Source of the DNA: Opitutaceae bacterium
GTDB taxonomy: Bacteria > Verrucomicrobiota > Verrucomicrobiia > Opitutales > Opitutaceae
Assembly: GCA_041395105.1 (NCBI GenBank)
Contig: JAWLBB010000002.1
Coordinates: forward strand, 930,001 to 994,000
Direction: 5' to 3'
Length of the DNA: 64,000 bases
How positions within the stretch are numbered: the stretch's first letter is position 1; every line of letters begins with the position of its first letter. Below, piece after piece: positions 18,634 to 27,481 of this stretch. A program made the position numbers and the translations under genes. Below the pieces are notes generated by a model. The model saw nothing but the letters and a program-made list of their open reading frames with translations, was not told the DNA's origin and made no database searches.

Positions 18634-19407
18634 ATGAAAGTTGCCATCCTCGCAGGCGGCGTCGGAAGCCGCCTCTCTGAAGAAACCCAGATCAAACCAA
18701 AGCCGATGGTCGAGATCGGCTCCCGGCCGATTCTCTGGCATATCCTGAAGCACTATGCCCACTACGGGTTCAACGATTTCGTGATCGCACTCGGGTATAA
18801 GGGCGAGGTGATCAAGAAGTACTTCGTCGACTACTGTTCACTTGAGAGCAACCTGACGGTGAAGCTCGGATCGGGCTCGGTCATCCCTCACGGTAACGAC
18901 AGTCCGGAATGGAATGTCGAATTGATCGACACCGGGAATGCCACCCTGACCGGCGGAAGGATAAAGCGCCTTCAGCCCTTCATCGGGAATGAACCATTCA
19001 TGCTGACCTGGGGAGACGGCGTCTCAAACATCGACCTCGGCAAGCTCCTCGAATTCCATCGTTCCCATGGAAAACTCGCCACCGTCACGGCCGTGCGCCC
19101 GCCGGCCCGTTTCGGTCATATGACCTTTGATGGGGACACGGTGCTGGAATTCTCAGAGAAGCCTCAAGCGTCCGAAGGCTGGATCAACGGTGCCTTCTTC
19201 GTTCTGCAGCCGGAGATTTTCGACTACATCGAGGGTGATGCGACTCAATGGGAGCATGAACCCATGGTCCGTCTCGCCAAGGAACGTCAACTGATGGCTT
19301 ACCGGCATGACGACTTCTGGCAATGCATGGACACCCTGCGGGACAAGGTCCTTCTCGAATCCCTCTGGCAGAAAGGCAACGCCCCCTGGAAGACGTGGAG
19401 TGACTGA
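18634..19407 (+). CDS. rfbF: Glucose-1-phosphate cytidylyltransferase
   Basis: 257 residues, the usual size. The nucleotidyltransferase signature LAGGVGSRLSEET is followed by KPMVEIGSRPILWHI, and the middle has LTWGDGVSNIDL and FSEKPQ, matching RfbF, which makes CDP-glucose from CTP and glucose-1-phosphate. This is the entry step to CDP-3,6-dideoxyhexoses and branched CDP-sugars. An epimerase and a C-methyltransferase follow on the same strand, as expected for such a pathway. I see no clear CDP-glucose 4,6-dehydratase in the window; one of the SDR genes or a gene outside must supply it. Confidence 0.93.
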   Translation: MKVAILAGGVGSRLSEETQIKPKPMVEIGSRPILWHILKHYAHYGFNDFVIALGYKGEVIKKYFVDYCSLESNLTVKLGSGSVIPHGNDSPEWNVELIDTGNATLTGGRIKRLQPFIGNEPFMLTWGDGVSNIDLGKLLEFHRSHGKLATVTAVRPPARFGHMTFDGDTVLEFSEKPQASEGWINGAFFVLQPEIFDYIEGDATQWEHEPMVRLAKERQLMAYRHDDFWQCMDTLRDKVLLESLWQKGNAPWKTWSD

Positions 19408-19715
19408 GCCGGATGGCGGGTTGGGGAAGAGGTCGGATGGCGGAGGACAGAGGACAGAGGACAGAGGACAGAGGACAGAGGACAGAGGACAGAGGACAGA
19501 GGACAGAGGACAGAGGACAGAGGACAGAGGACGGGCTGAATTCTTTGCAATCGATTGCAACACATGTTTTCACATATCTATAACCAGTAACGACTAACGA
19601 ATAACGAGGGCCCACCAGCGCGTTCGACCTTCGACCTTCGACTTTTGACCTTCGACCTTAGACTTCCCCCTTCTCTCTTACCTCTTACCGGCGGCAAAGC
19701 CGCCAACTTTCCAAT
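19408..19715 (+). other. Repeat-filled gap: heptamer arrays and small hairpin
   Basis: Three heptamer runs with different units: AGGACAG at 19444-19532, a TAAC-ending series around 19578-19605, and TTCGACC-type at 19622-19663. Just before the next gene is a GCGGCAAAGCCGC hairpin, also found with small changes before the gene at 20998. No coding sequence is supported. Confidence 0.7.
19444..19532 (+). repeat. Perfect heptamer tandem repeat (AGGACAG) x 12.7
   Basis: Eighty-nine bases of exact 7-base repeats directly after rfbF. Such arrays change copy number easily. The unit resembles the GGACAGT-type heptamers found inside the UDP-sugar dehydrogenase gene. Confidence 0.97.
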
Positions 19716-20753
19716 ATGAAAATACTCGTAACCGGACATCTCGGCTATATCGGCACCGTTCTCGTACCCATGCTGCTCAATGAGGGCTATGACGTCGTTG
19801 GCATGGACAGCGATCTCTACCGCAACAGCACATTTGGCGACAATCTCGTCAAGGTCCCTAATATCCAGAAGGACATCCGCGACGCTACCGTCGAAGATCT
19901 GAGGGGATTTGATGCCGTCCTGCACCTGGCAGGACTGTCTAACGACCCTCTGGGTGACATCGACAAAGAGCTGACCTACAGCATCAATTACCGCGCATCG
20001 GCTCACCTGGCGAAGCTCGCCAAGCAGGCCGGCGTCCCCCGCTTCGTCTTCTCCTCTTCGTGCAGCACCTACGGCGCCGGAGGCGAGGAACTGCGAACGG
20101 AGGAATCAACCTTCAACCCGGTGACACCGTATGGCGAGTCCAAGGTCCTGGCCGAGCGGGATATCGGAGCTCTGGCCGATGACACCTTCTCACCGACCTT
20201 CCTGCGCAACGCCACTGCCTACGGTGTATCACCGAGGCTTCGGTTCGATCTCGTCGTGAACAACCTGACCGCCTGGGCCTACACCACCGGCAAGGTTCAC
20301 CTCAAGAGTGATGGCAGCGCCTGGCGCCCCATCGTGCATATCGCCGACATCTCGCTCGCCTTCATCGCAGTCCTCAAGGCGGACCGCGATGCCATTCACA
20401 ATGAGGCCTTCAACATCGGCGCGCCGGGCGAGAATTACCGGGTGAAGCAGATCGCTGAAATCGTCCGCGACGTCGTCCCCAACTCGGAGCTCCGCTTCGC
20501 CGAAGGCGCCTCCGCGGATACGCGCTGCTACCGGGTTTCGTTCGACAAGGCGATCCACACATTAAAGCACTTCAAACCCGTCTGGAACGCCAGAAAGGGT
20601 GTGGAAGAATGCTACGCCGCCTACATCAAGTACGGCGTGACCCTGGAAGAGTTCGAAGGGCCCAAGTACCAGCGTCTCGCCCACATCAAGAAGCTTCTCT
20701 CAGGCCACGTCATCGACAACGACCTCCGTTTCCTCCAGCCCCAGAATGCCTAG
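19716..20753 (+). CDS. NAD-dependent epimerase/dehydratase (extended SDR)
   Basis: 345 residues. N-terminal KILVTGHLGYIGTVLVPML is the nucleotide-binding motif (GxxGxxG). SSSCSTYG and YGESK give the Ser/Tyr/Lys active site. RNATAYGVSPRLRFDLVVNNL and later NIGAPGENYRVKQIAEIV fit the SDR family of sugar-nucleotide epimerases/dehydratases. Between rfbF and a C-methyltransferase, it may act on a CDP-deoxysugar, but this is context only. Confidence 0.85.
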   Translation: MKILVTGHLGYIGTVLVPMLLNEGYDVVGMDSDLYRNSTFGDNLVKVPNIQKDIRDATVEDLRGFDAVLHLAGLSNDPLGDIDKELTYSINYRASAHLAKLAKQAGVPRFVFSSSCSTYGAGGEELRTEESTFNPVTPYGESKVLAERDIGALADDTFSPTFLRNATAYGVSPRLRFDLVVNNLTAWAYTTGKVHLKSDGSAWRPIVHIADISLAFIAVLKADRDAIHNEAFNIGAPGENYRVKQIAEIVRDVVPNSELRFAEGASADTRCYRVSFDKAIHTLKHFKPVWNARKGVEECYAAYIKYGVTLEEFEGPKYQRLAHIKKLLSGHVIDNDLRFLQPQNA

Positions 20754-20985
20754 AGGTCAGAGGTCAGAGGTCGGAGGTCAGCGATCAGCGACGAACTCAT
20801 GGAGGAAATTCCATAGAGTCCAGGAATACATGGACACGCGTTGACTGAGCGACACGGCTACATCTCCCACTTTCCACCTTCGAATACATCTGACCTCTGA
20901 CTTCCGACCTCCGGCTTCTTCCCGGCGGCGGAGCCGCCAACCTCCACCCTTCGACCTTCGACCTTCAGACTTTCGACTTTCTGAC
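20753..20985 (+). repeat. Heptamer-periodic repeats between epimerase and C-methyltransferase
   Basis: Begins at the stop of the epimerase with AGGTCAG units (about 20753-20793) and resumes with complementary-looking TGACCTC/CTTCGAC units (about 20867-20985). A GGCGGCGGAGCCGCC hairpin (about 20925) interrupts it. The first run follows the stop codon directly. Confidence 0.8.
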
Positions 20986-20997
20986 CATACTCAATAA

Positions 20998-22242
20998 ATG
21001 AATACATTCGAACAACGCTGTGAACAGGCCCATTGCCGCGGTTGTGACCAGGTCGGGCTGAAGCCCGTCCTCGACCTGGGCCAGATGCCGCCTTCCGACC
21101 GCATTCTGACCAGAGCCCAGCTTGCGGAACCGGAACGACGGTTCCCTCTGGACGTCGGGTTCTGCCCGAGCTGCTCACTGGTCCAGGTTCTCGAAACGGT
21201 CCCCCCGAAGTACCTCTTTGGCGACGACTACATGTATTTCTCGTCATTCTCTCAAAGCTGGCTGGACCACTGCCGCGCCAACGCGCTGGACCTGATCGAA
21301 CGCCGTGGACTGGGTGCCTCGAGCCTCGTCGTCGAACTGGCCAGCAATGACGGATATCTCCTGAAGAACTTCGTCGAAAGAGGCGTGCCTGTACTCGGGA
21401 TCGATCCCGCTCCCCGTCAGGCTGCTGCCGCAGAGAAGATCGGCGTGCCGACCCTCAAAACCTTCTTCGATCCTGAAGTCGCAACGGACCTGAAGAAACA
21501 GGGAAAACAAGCGGACGTCATCATCGGGAACAATGTACTCGCCCACGTTGCCGACACGCATGGTTTCGTTGAAGGCATCCATACCCTGCTCAAGCCGGAT
21601 GGCATCGTGGCCATCGAGGCTCCCTACCTGCGTGATCTCGTCGATCATTGTGAATTCGACACCATCTATCACGAGCACCTCTGCTATTTCTCCCTCACAT
21701 CGGTTGATCAGTTGATGCGTCGTCACGGCCTTTTCCTCAACGATGCCAAACGCCTGCCCACCCATGGCGGCTCAATCCGCTATTACGTCGAGAAGGTCGA
21801 GAGTCCCAGCGACCGGCTTCGGGCCCTCCTGAAGGAGGAACACGACGTCGGGATAGACTCCCACGCCTACTACCGGGATTTCTCCCGCAGGGTCCAGGTT
21901 ATCCGCAAGGATCTGGCCGACCTCGTCCATCGCCTTCGGGCTGAAGGCAAACGGATCGCGGCCTACGGCGCTGCCGCCAAGGGAACCATCATGCTGAACT
22001 CCGCCGGCCTCAACTCATCCTCCATCGACTATGTGGTCGACCGCAATACCCACAAGCACGGCTGGTTCATGCCTGGCGTCCATCTGGAGATCTTTCCCAC
22101 GGAGAAGCTGCTCGAAGACCAGCCCGATTACGTTGTGATTCTTCCCTGGAATTTCTCGGAGGAGATCCTTAGGCAACAGTCCGAGTACCGCAACCGGGGA
22201 GGCAAGTTCATCATCCCGATCCCGGAGGTCAGGATCGTCTGA
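20998..22242 (+). CDS. Sugar C-methyltransferase (TylCIII/NovU-like)
   Basis: 414 residues with the three-part layout of sugar C-methyltransferases. First a zinc-binding domain (CRGCDQVGLKPVLDLG; FCPSCSLVQVLE), then a SAM-binding core (VVELASNDGYLLKNF), then the diagnostic IYHEHLCYFSLTS with the catalytic His pair, and a C-terminal domain (AAYGAAAKGTIMLN). These enzymes add a methyl carbon to a 4-keto-deoxysugar nucleotide, giving branched sugars. Downstream of rfbF and an epimerase this points to a branched deoxysugar. Length is normal. Confidence 0.9.
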   Translation: MNTFEQRCEQAHCRGCDQVGLKPVLDLGQMPPSDRILTRAQLAEPERRFPLDVGFCPSCSLVQVLETVPPKYLFGDDYMYFSSFSQSWLDHCRANALDLIERRGLGASSLVVELASNDGYLLKNFVERGVPVLGIDPAPRQAAAAEKIGVPTLKTFFDPEVATDLKKQGKQADVIIGNNVLAHVADTHGFVEGIHTLLKPDGIVAIEAPYLRDLVDHCEFDTIYHEHLCYFSLTSVDQLMRRHGLFLNDAKRLPTHGGSIRYYVEKVESPSDRLRALLKEEHDVGIDSHAYYRDFSRRVQVIRKDLADLVHRLRAEGKRIAAYGAAAKGTIMLNSAGLNSSSIDYVVDRNTHKHGWFMPGVHLEIFPTEKLLEDQPDYVVILPWNFSEEILRQQSEYRNRGGKFIIPIPEVRIV

Positions 22243-22299
22243 TCCATGGTGCAAGTCCACGCGCACTCAAGAACCCCCGACATCTCACCTCCACCAGAT

Positions 22300-22465
22300 A
22301 ATCTCGTAGGAGAGGCTTTGCGCCTCGATATCCATAGCCAACTCGATCCCTGTAGGAGAGGCTTTACGCCTCGATCCATAGCCAACTCAACCCTTTGTAG
22401 GAGTGGCTTTACGCCTCGATATCCCGATACCGACGGCAGAATCGAGGCGTAAAGCCTCTCCTACA
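22300..22465 (+). repeat. REP-like palindrome cluster (GTAGGAGAGGCTTTACGCCTCGAT)-type
   Basis: Three direct copies of an element reading GTAGGAGNGGCTTTRCGCC plus TCGAT, and one inverted copy, all inside the 309-base gap between two methyltransferase genes. Each copy is a short palindrome (GAGGC...GCCTC); the inverted copy can pair with any of the direct ones. The form resembles REP elements of other bacteria. No gene is seen in the gap. Confidence 0.85.
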
Positions 22466-22551
22466 GGATTCGTCTCACTATTCGCACCAATTATCGAAAA
22501 ATCGCGGGCCCAGAGAGTTTAGCCCGAACTCCTGCCAAACCCATCCACCTA

Positions 22552-23745
22552 ATGACCGATTCGTCCAATCCGATCACCTGTCCGAACTGCCTGAAGGAAG
22601 GCATGCGGGTTTTTTATGAAGTCCGCAATATTCCCGTCCACAGTGTGCTTCTGATGGAGACACGGGAGAAGGCCCTCAACTACCCCCGACGCGACCTCAA
22701 GCTGGGTTTCTGTCCGGCCTGCGGATTCATCGCCAATACCGCCTTCGACCCGACGGTTCACGAATACTCGACGTCCTGCGAAGAGTCCCAGGGGTTCTCT
22801 CCGACCTTCAATGCCTTTGCCCGCGCTCTAGCCAAACGCTGGGTCGCGGATTATAATCTGAGAGGTAAGAGCATTCTCGAAATCGGCTGTGGGAAAGGCG
22901 AATTCCTCGTTGAGATGATTGAACAGGGCATGGGTAGTGGAATCGGCATCGACCCCGCCTATATTCCAGGGCGTCTCGGCAGCCAGGCGGTAGAGAAGAT
23001 CGAGTTCATCCAGGATCTCTACAGCGAGCGCTACACTCACTTGAAAGCGGATGTGGTCTGTTGCCGGCACACCCTGGAACATATCGCCCCAACCCACCAG
23101 TTCATGGAAATGGTGAAGAAGACAATTGGTGACCAGAAGGATACCACCCTGCTCTTCGAACTGCCGGATGTTCACCGGGTCCTCAAGGAGGCCGCTTTCT
23201 GGGATATCTACTACGAACACTGCTCCTATTTTTCCTGCGGATCTCTCGCACGCCTCTTCCGCCAGACTGGATTCACTCCACTGGAGTTGGATCTGGAATT
23301 CGACGGCCAATATATCATCATCGCCGGCAAACCCTCCTCTCCGGAAGATTCCACCCCAAATCTGCCCTTGGAGGATGATCTCGAGGAACTGGCCGGCGAT
23401 GTCGAGTCATTCCCATCCCGGTTCCAGAAAATCGCCGACCAATGGCGAGGCACCATCAGTAGCCACCACAATTCGGGCAGGAAGGTGATTCTTTGGGGAG
23501 GCGGCAGCAAAGCCGTATCGTTCCTGACCACCTTGGGACTTGGAGATGAAATCCGTTATGTCGTGGACATCAACCCGCACAAGCACGGGAAGTTCATTCC
23601 GGGAGCAGGCCATGCGGTGAAAGGTCCGGACGCATTGGTCGCCGACAAACCGGATGTCGTCATTCTCATGAATCCCGTCTATCAAAAGGAAGTCCGGGAA
23701 ATGCTCAATGGGTTGGGGGTTTATCCCGAGATTCTTCCGGTATAG
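22552..23745 (+). CDS. C-methyltransferase-like SAM enzyme (zinc-binding N-terminus), paralogue A
   Basis: 397 residues. N-terminal CPNCLKEGM and FCPACGFIAN form a zinc site, ILEIGCGKGEFL is SAM motif I, EHCSYFSCGSLARL replaces the HEH block with EHC, and VILWGGGSKAVSFL starts the C-terminal domain. The layout matches sugar C-methyltransferases but the YHEH motif is altered, so methylation of a different position is possible. It is a paralogue of the next gene, which faces it on the other strand. Confidence 0.82.
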   Translation: MTDSSNPITCPNCLKEGMRVFYEVRNIPVHSVLLMETREKALNYPRRDLKLGFCPACGFIANTAFDPTVHEYSTSCEESQGFSPTFNAFARALAKRWVADYNLRGKSILEIGCGKGEFLVEMIEQGMGSGIGIDPAYIPGRLGSQAVEKIEFIQDLYSERYTHLKADVVCCRHTLEHIAPTHQFMEMVKKTIGDQKDTTLLFELPDVHRVLKEAAFWDIYYEHCSYFSCGSLARLFRQTGFTPLELDLEFDGQYIIIAGKPSSPEDSTPNLPLEDDLEELAGDVESFPSRFQKIADQWRGTISSHHNSGRKVILWGGGSKAVSFLTTLGLGDEIRYVVDINPHKHGKFIPGAGHAVKGPDALVADKPDVVILMNPVYQKEVREMLNGLGVYPEILPV

Positions 23746-23802
23746 CCGGCACCGCAATCTCCGGAATTTGACTGGAATTCTGAGAGGCAATCTCAGCACC
23801 GA

Positions 23803-23838
23803 CGGTTGTAGCCACTTCGCTGTGCCGAAGTGTATTCA
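23803..23838 (+). repeat. REP-like hairpin of the TGTAGC..CGCTGTG family
   Basis: In the gap between two convergent methyltransferase genes: TGTAGCC then ACTTCG, loop CTGTGC, CGAAGT. The same design with other stems recurs near 44538, 44786, 44826 and 61447. It may serve as a terminator for both genes, but there is no T tract. Confidence 0.65.
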
Positions 23839-23979
23839 TCGGTTTCAAGAACGTCGACACAGCCGTTCGACCGGCTCACGGTGGACTGGCGTTGCTACAC
23901 CCCGATCCCCCGATCAGATCTCAACACGCTATCGGACAGGCACAAATCTCGCTGCTTCAGTCGTGCAGATCTGCGCCAG

Positions 23980-25155
23980 CTACCCCACCGCCACAATCTC
24001 CGCCGAGACACCCAGCCCATTCATCGTCCCGCCAACTTCTCCGCGGTAGATCGGATTCATCAGGATCACGATATCGGGAGCGATTCCCTTCAATTCTTCC
24101 GGCGCCACGATCTTCTGACCGGTCCCGGGAATATGACGCCCCTGCTTGTAGGGGTTGATGTCGACCACGTAGTCGACCTGATTTCCGTTCTTCAGGAGAT
24201 TAAGAAAACTGACTCCCTTGGAACCGCCTCCCCAGAGAACAACCCGCTGACCCGCGTTGCGATAGGCCTCCAACCGGCCTTCCCATTCGGCGGTCAACCT
24301 CTTCATCGCTATCGCGAACGCATCCACCAGTTCTCCAAGTTCGGAGAGGTCTCTCAGCGAGCCCGCTGGCCGAACGGCAGGCGGAACCGGTTTCGCGTCA
24401 ATCGACAGAAACTGACCGCCAAACGCTTCCTCTAGTCCCAGAACCTCGAAACCGCACTTCTCAAAGATAAAACCCAACGACTCCGAGCTGAAATAGTTGC
24501 AGTGTTCGTAGATAATGTCCCAGATCGAAAACTTCTCCAGAATGAACCGGACATTGGGAACCTCGAAGTAGACCGCACAGGAGTCGGTGTCCTTCATCGT
24601 CCCGCGAACCGTATCGAGGAAACTCATTGGATCCACGATATGCTCAAGGACGTGGCGGCAGCAGACCAGATCGCCGCGGTGTTGGGCGTATTTCTCTCCG
24701 TAGAAATCCTCGATGTAGGTGATCTTATCCTCCTCCAGATCTCCCATCCTGGCACCTTCGTAACTCGGGTCGAAACCGAGACCATGATTGTCCCCCTTCT
24801 GACAAAGCAACGACAGGAAATAGCCCTTCCCGCACCCGATCTCGATGACCTTCTTCCCGCGGATCCCGTAACTGTTGATCAAACGCTGAGCGAGGCCGTC
24901 GGCGAATTCCCGGAAGACCGGCGAAAAGTCCAGGGAGTTGTCGTAACGCTGTGAGTACTCAAGATTTCCCGGATCGAAACGATCATTCCAGATGAACCCG
25001 CACGTTCGACACCAGACCAACCGAATGTCTCCTCTCCGACAACGAACCGCCTCCTCCAAGGTCGGCCATTGCACACCGATCGACACCGGCATCGCGGGTA
25101 TCTCGAAGAACGGGGTCGTATCCGAACCCCCGCAAACTGAACAGGTTGAACTCAT
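23980..25155 (-). CDS. C-methyltransferase-like SAM enzyme (zinc-binding N-terminus), paralogue B
   Basis: 391 residues from the ATG at 25155, where the family N-terminus MSSTCSVCGG starts; the frame is open to 25296. Second zinc pair is WCRTCGFIWN, SAM motif I is VIEIGCGKGYFL, IYEHCNYFSSESL is the altered active-site block, and VVLWGGGSKGVSFL begins the C-terminal domain. It closely resembles paralogue A and shares its EHC-YFS feature, so the pair probably arose by duplication with inversion. It is the only - strand gene in the glycan locus and is divergent from the UDP-sugar dehydrogenase. Confidence 0.82.
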   Translation of the reverse strand: MSSTCSVCGGSDTTPFFEIPAMPVSIGVQWPTLEEAVRCRRGDIRLVWCRTCGFIWNDRFDPGNLEYSQRYDNSLDFSPVFREFADGLAQRLINSYGIRGKKVIEIGCGKGYFLSLLCQKGDNHGLGFDPSYEGARMGDLEEDKITYIEDFYGEKYAQHRGDLVCCRHVLEHIVDPMSFLDTVRGTMKDTDSCAVYFEVPNVRFILEKFSIWDIIYEHCNYFSSESLGFIFEKCGFEVLGLEEAFGGQFLSIDAKPVPPAVRPAGSLRDLSELGELVDAFAIAMKRLTAEWEGRLEAYRNAGQRVVLWGGGSKGVSFLNLLKNGNQVDYVVDINPYKQGRHIPGTGQKIVAPEELKGIAPDIVILMNPIYRGEVGGTMNGLGVSAEIVAVG

Positions 25156-25366
25156 AACAGAAGTGAAACACCCGACCAACCGGGCACCCGATGAATTAGT
25201 CGACCAACCAACCCAAACCTTCAAGAAAATTACCTGACCGATCCCTCTCTGGAGGATCTCTTTAGAACGTTCATCTTTCGATTGCTCCCAAGACACATCA
25301 GAAATCTCCCGGGCAGTCGTTGTCTTCCGTTTTCGTGCCTTCTTGTGGCAAACCCGCTCTTTCTCT

Positions 25367-26767
25367 ATGAAAATCGCTATTGTCGGCCTCGGCTATGTCG
25401 GCCTTCCACTCTCTCTTCAATTCGCCCGATCCGGCGTATCCGTACTCGGGCTCGATGTCGATCAAGCCAAGGTCGATGCGATCAACTCCGGCCGAAGCTA
25501 CATCAAGCACATCACCGGCGAAGCCGTCAGTGAGCAAAGCCAGGCGGGACGGCTTGAGGCTTCCACTGACTTTTCTCGAGTAAAGGAAGTCGAAGCCGTC
25601 ATCATCTGCGTCCCGACACCCCTGAACAAGAACCGGGAGCCGGACATTTCCTACGTGCTTCGCACTGCGGAATCGATCGCGCCGTACCTGCGATCGGTGG
25701 ACAGTGGACAGTCGACAGTTGACAGTGAAAGAGCAGGAGATGGCGCTACGGTAGGCGAAGATCTTCAATCTCCGTCCTCCGTCCACCGTCCTCCGTCCAC
25801 CGAACCACGAGCCAAGCTCGTGGTTCTGGAGTCCACCACCTATCCCGGGACAACCGACGAGGATTTGCGAAAGGTGCTGGAGGCCGGATCAGGGCTAACG
25901 GCCGGCGTCGACTTTCACCTCGCCTTTTCACCGGAACGCGAGGACCCCGGAAATCCGCAAAGCGTGGTCAAATCGATTCCGAAGGTGATCGGTGGGTACA
26001 CGCCTGCCTGTCTGGAGCGCGCAATTGAACTCTACGGGAAGGCGATTGATCGCCTGGTCCCAGTTTCTTCCTGCCGTGCCGCAGAAGCGACCAAGCTGCT
26101 CGAGAACATCTTTCGCAGCGTGAATATCGCCCTGGTCAACGAGCTCAAGCTGATCTACGGGGCCATGGACATCGACGTCTGGGAGGTGATCAATGCAGCC
26201 AAGACCAAACCGTTCGGCTACATGGCCTTCTATCCGGGTCCCGGACTGGGAGGACACTGCATCCCGATCGATCCCTTTTACCTCACCTGGAAGGCCCGGG
26301 AATTCGATCACCATACCAAGTTCATCGAGCTGGCCGGCGAGATCAACACCGCCATGCCGGAGTATGTGATCAACCGCACGGCCGAGGCACTCAACGCCCG
26401 GAAGAAGGCCGTCAACGGCAGCCGGGTCCTCCTGATCGGCCTCGCCTACAAGCCCAATGTCGACGACGACCGCGAGTCACCCACCTACCACCTGATGGAC
26501 ATCCTCGACAAGCGTGGAGCCGAGGTTGCCTACTACGACCCCTACGTGCCGGTGATCAAGCCCACCCGCGAACACCCGCATTGGGCCGGCCAAAAGTCGG
26601 TGGTCTGGGACAAGGAGACGATCGGCAGTTTCGATGCCGTCGTCATTGCCACCAACCACGCAGAGATCAATTACCAGGAATTGGCGGATTGGGCGGCTTG
26701 CATTGTGGATACGCGCAATGCGATGGTCGGGATCGAAACGAAGAAGGGGCAAGTCTGGAAAGCGTAG
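25367..26767 (+). CDS. UDP-sugar 6-dehydrogenase with in-frame repeat insertion
   Basis: 466 residues from the ATG at 25367. KIAIVGLGYVGLPLSL is the NAD-binding motif, LENIFRSVNIALVNELK the central helix, GLGGHCIPIDPFYLTW carries the catalytic Cys, and VLLIGLAYKPNVDDDRESP starts the C-terminal domain. This is the UDP-glucose/UDP-N-acetylglucosamine dehydrogenase family, making UDP-uronic acids for glycan synthesis. Odd feature: about 37 residues at 25697-25806 are encoded by heptamer repeats and sit between YVLRTAESIAPYLR and AKLVVLESTTYPGT, which are normally almost adjacent. The frame is kept, so the enzyme may still work. Confidence 0.9.
   Translation: MKIAIVGLGYVGLPLSLQFARSGVSVLGLDVDQAKVDAINSGRSYIKHITGEAVSEQSQAGRLEASTDFSRVKEVEAVIICVPTPLNKNREPDISYVLRTAESIAPYLRSVDSGQSTVDSERAGDGATVGEDLQSPSSVHRPPSTEPRAKLVVLESTTYPGTTDEDLRKVLEAGSGLTAGVDFHLAFSPEREDPGNPQSVVKSIPKVIGGYTPACLERAIELYGKAIDRLVPVSSCRAAEATKLLENIFRSVNIALVNELKLIYGAMDIDVWEVINAAKTKPFGYMAFYPGPGLGGHCIPIDPFYLTWKAREFDHHTKFIELAGEINTAMPEYVINRTAEALNARKKAVNGSRVLLIGLAYKPNVDDDRESPTYHLMDILDKRGAEVAYYDPYVPVIKPTREHPHWAGQKSVVWDKETIGSFDAVVIATNHAEINYQELADWAACIVDTRNAMVGIETKKGQVWKA
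25697..25806 (+). repeat. Heptamer repeats inside the UDP-sugar dehydrogenase gene
   Basis: Units GTGGACA, GTGGACA, GTCGACA, GTTGACA, GTGAAAG at 25697-25731, and CCGTCCT/CCGTCCA alternating at 25772-25806. The second run is roughly the complement type of the first (GGACGGT versus ACCGTCC), so the two could pair as a stem in the mRNA. Confidence 0.85.
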
Positions 26768-26778
26768 GGGGAGGATCT

Positions 26779-27044
26779 AACTACAAAGGTAACGAAGGAA
26801 CGAAGGGCGCTGCTTCTGTAATAATCTTTGGTTGGGGAATATCCGGTTCAGGATTCACGAAGGGCACAACAGTTTGTCTATCGTGGTCAGACTTCATCTC
26901 ACCTGATCGTTGGATCTACAATATAGCTAACCCTCTGGGATTTCACGCAATTAGTATTGAGAAAGTTACCCACCCTGATCACTTCTCCACCAATGAAACT
27001 AAACCGTTAGTCTGAACCTTCGTTCCTTCGTTACCTTTGTAGTT
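26779..27044 (+). repeat. Inverted-repeat element A (MITE-like)
   Basis: Perfect 28-bp inverted arms: AACTACAAAGGTAACGAAGG plus 8 more at 26779-26806, and the exact complement at 27017-27044. The 210-base interior is AT-richer than its surroundings and holds no gene I recognise. It fills the gap between the dehydrogenase gene and the - strand vapBC pair. Confidence 0.85.
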
Positions 27045-27082
27045 CAATCTCTCCGAATCCTCTCAATGCCCGGGACATCCTC

Positions 27083-27481
27083 TCAGCTCTTCCGGAATGT
27101 CTTGAGAGGAAAGACTCTTGAAATGAAAGCGTAGTCTTTATCGTTTTCCAGAATGGCGAGGTCGAATTCGAGAGCCAGTGAAGCGATCAGACAGTCGATG
27201 ATGCTCCTGATTGTGAATCCCTTCTTTCTGCATGCATCGAAAATCTCAGCCGCTTGAATGTGCGTTTCCAGGGTGGGGTTGATCAAAATGAAGTGTTCCA
27301 GTTCCTTCCTCACCTTGGCTCTATCCTTACTCTCTTTCACCCCGCTCAAGATCTCCTGGACAATGAGTCCTGTGATGAAGACGTCGGTCTCTTCGGCCAG
27401 AAGCTGCTCCAGCTTTTCGACCTCGGCAGTTTCCCTGCCTTTCAGGAAGTCGATCCAGACGGTGGTGTCTACGATAACCAT
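27083..27481 (-). CDS. vapC: PIN-domain ribonuclease toxin (VapC type)
   Basis: 132 residues. The PIN active-site acids are visible: VDTTVWIDFLKG (D5 and later), the E in LIVQEILSG, IIDCLIASLA, and the late ENDKDYAFIS. VapC toxins cut RNA, often tRNA or rRNA, and are held inactive by VapB. Its ATG follows the vapB stop directly (TAAATG on the - strand), so the two are one operon. Confidence 0.9.
   Translation of the reverse strand: MVIVDTTVWIDFLKGRETAEVEKLEQLLAEETDVFITGLIVQEILSGVKESKDRAKVRKELEHFILINPTLETHIQAAEIFDACRKKGFTIRSIIDCLIASLALEFDLAILENDKDYAFISRVFPLKTFRKS

Noticed and set aside
19437..19540. CRISPR array
   Set aside because: The repeat unit is 7 bases with no spacers and no cas genes are seen.
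25697..25806. Intein in the UDP-sugar dehydrogenase
   Set aside because: Far too short and lacking intein splicing motifs; the stretch is heptamer-periodic.
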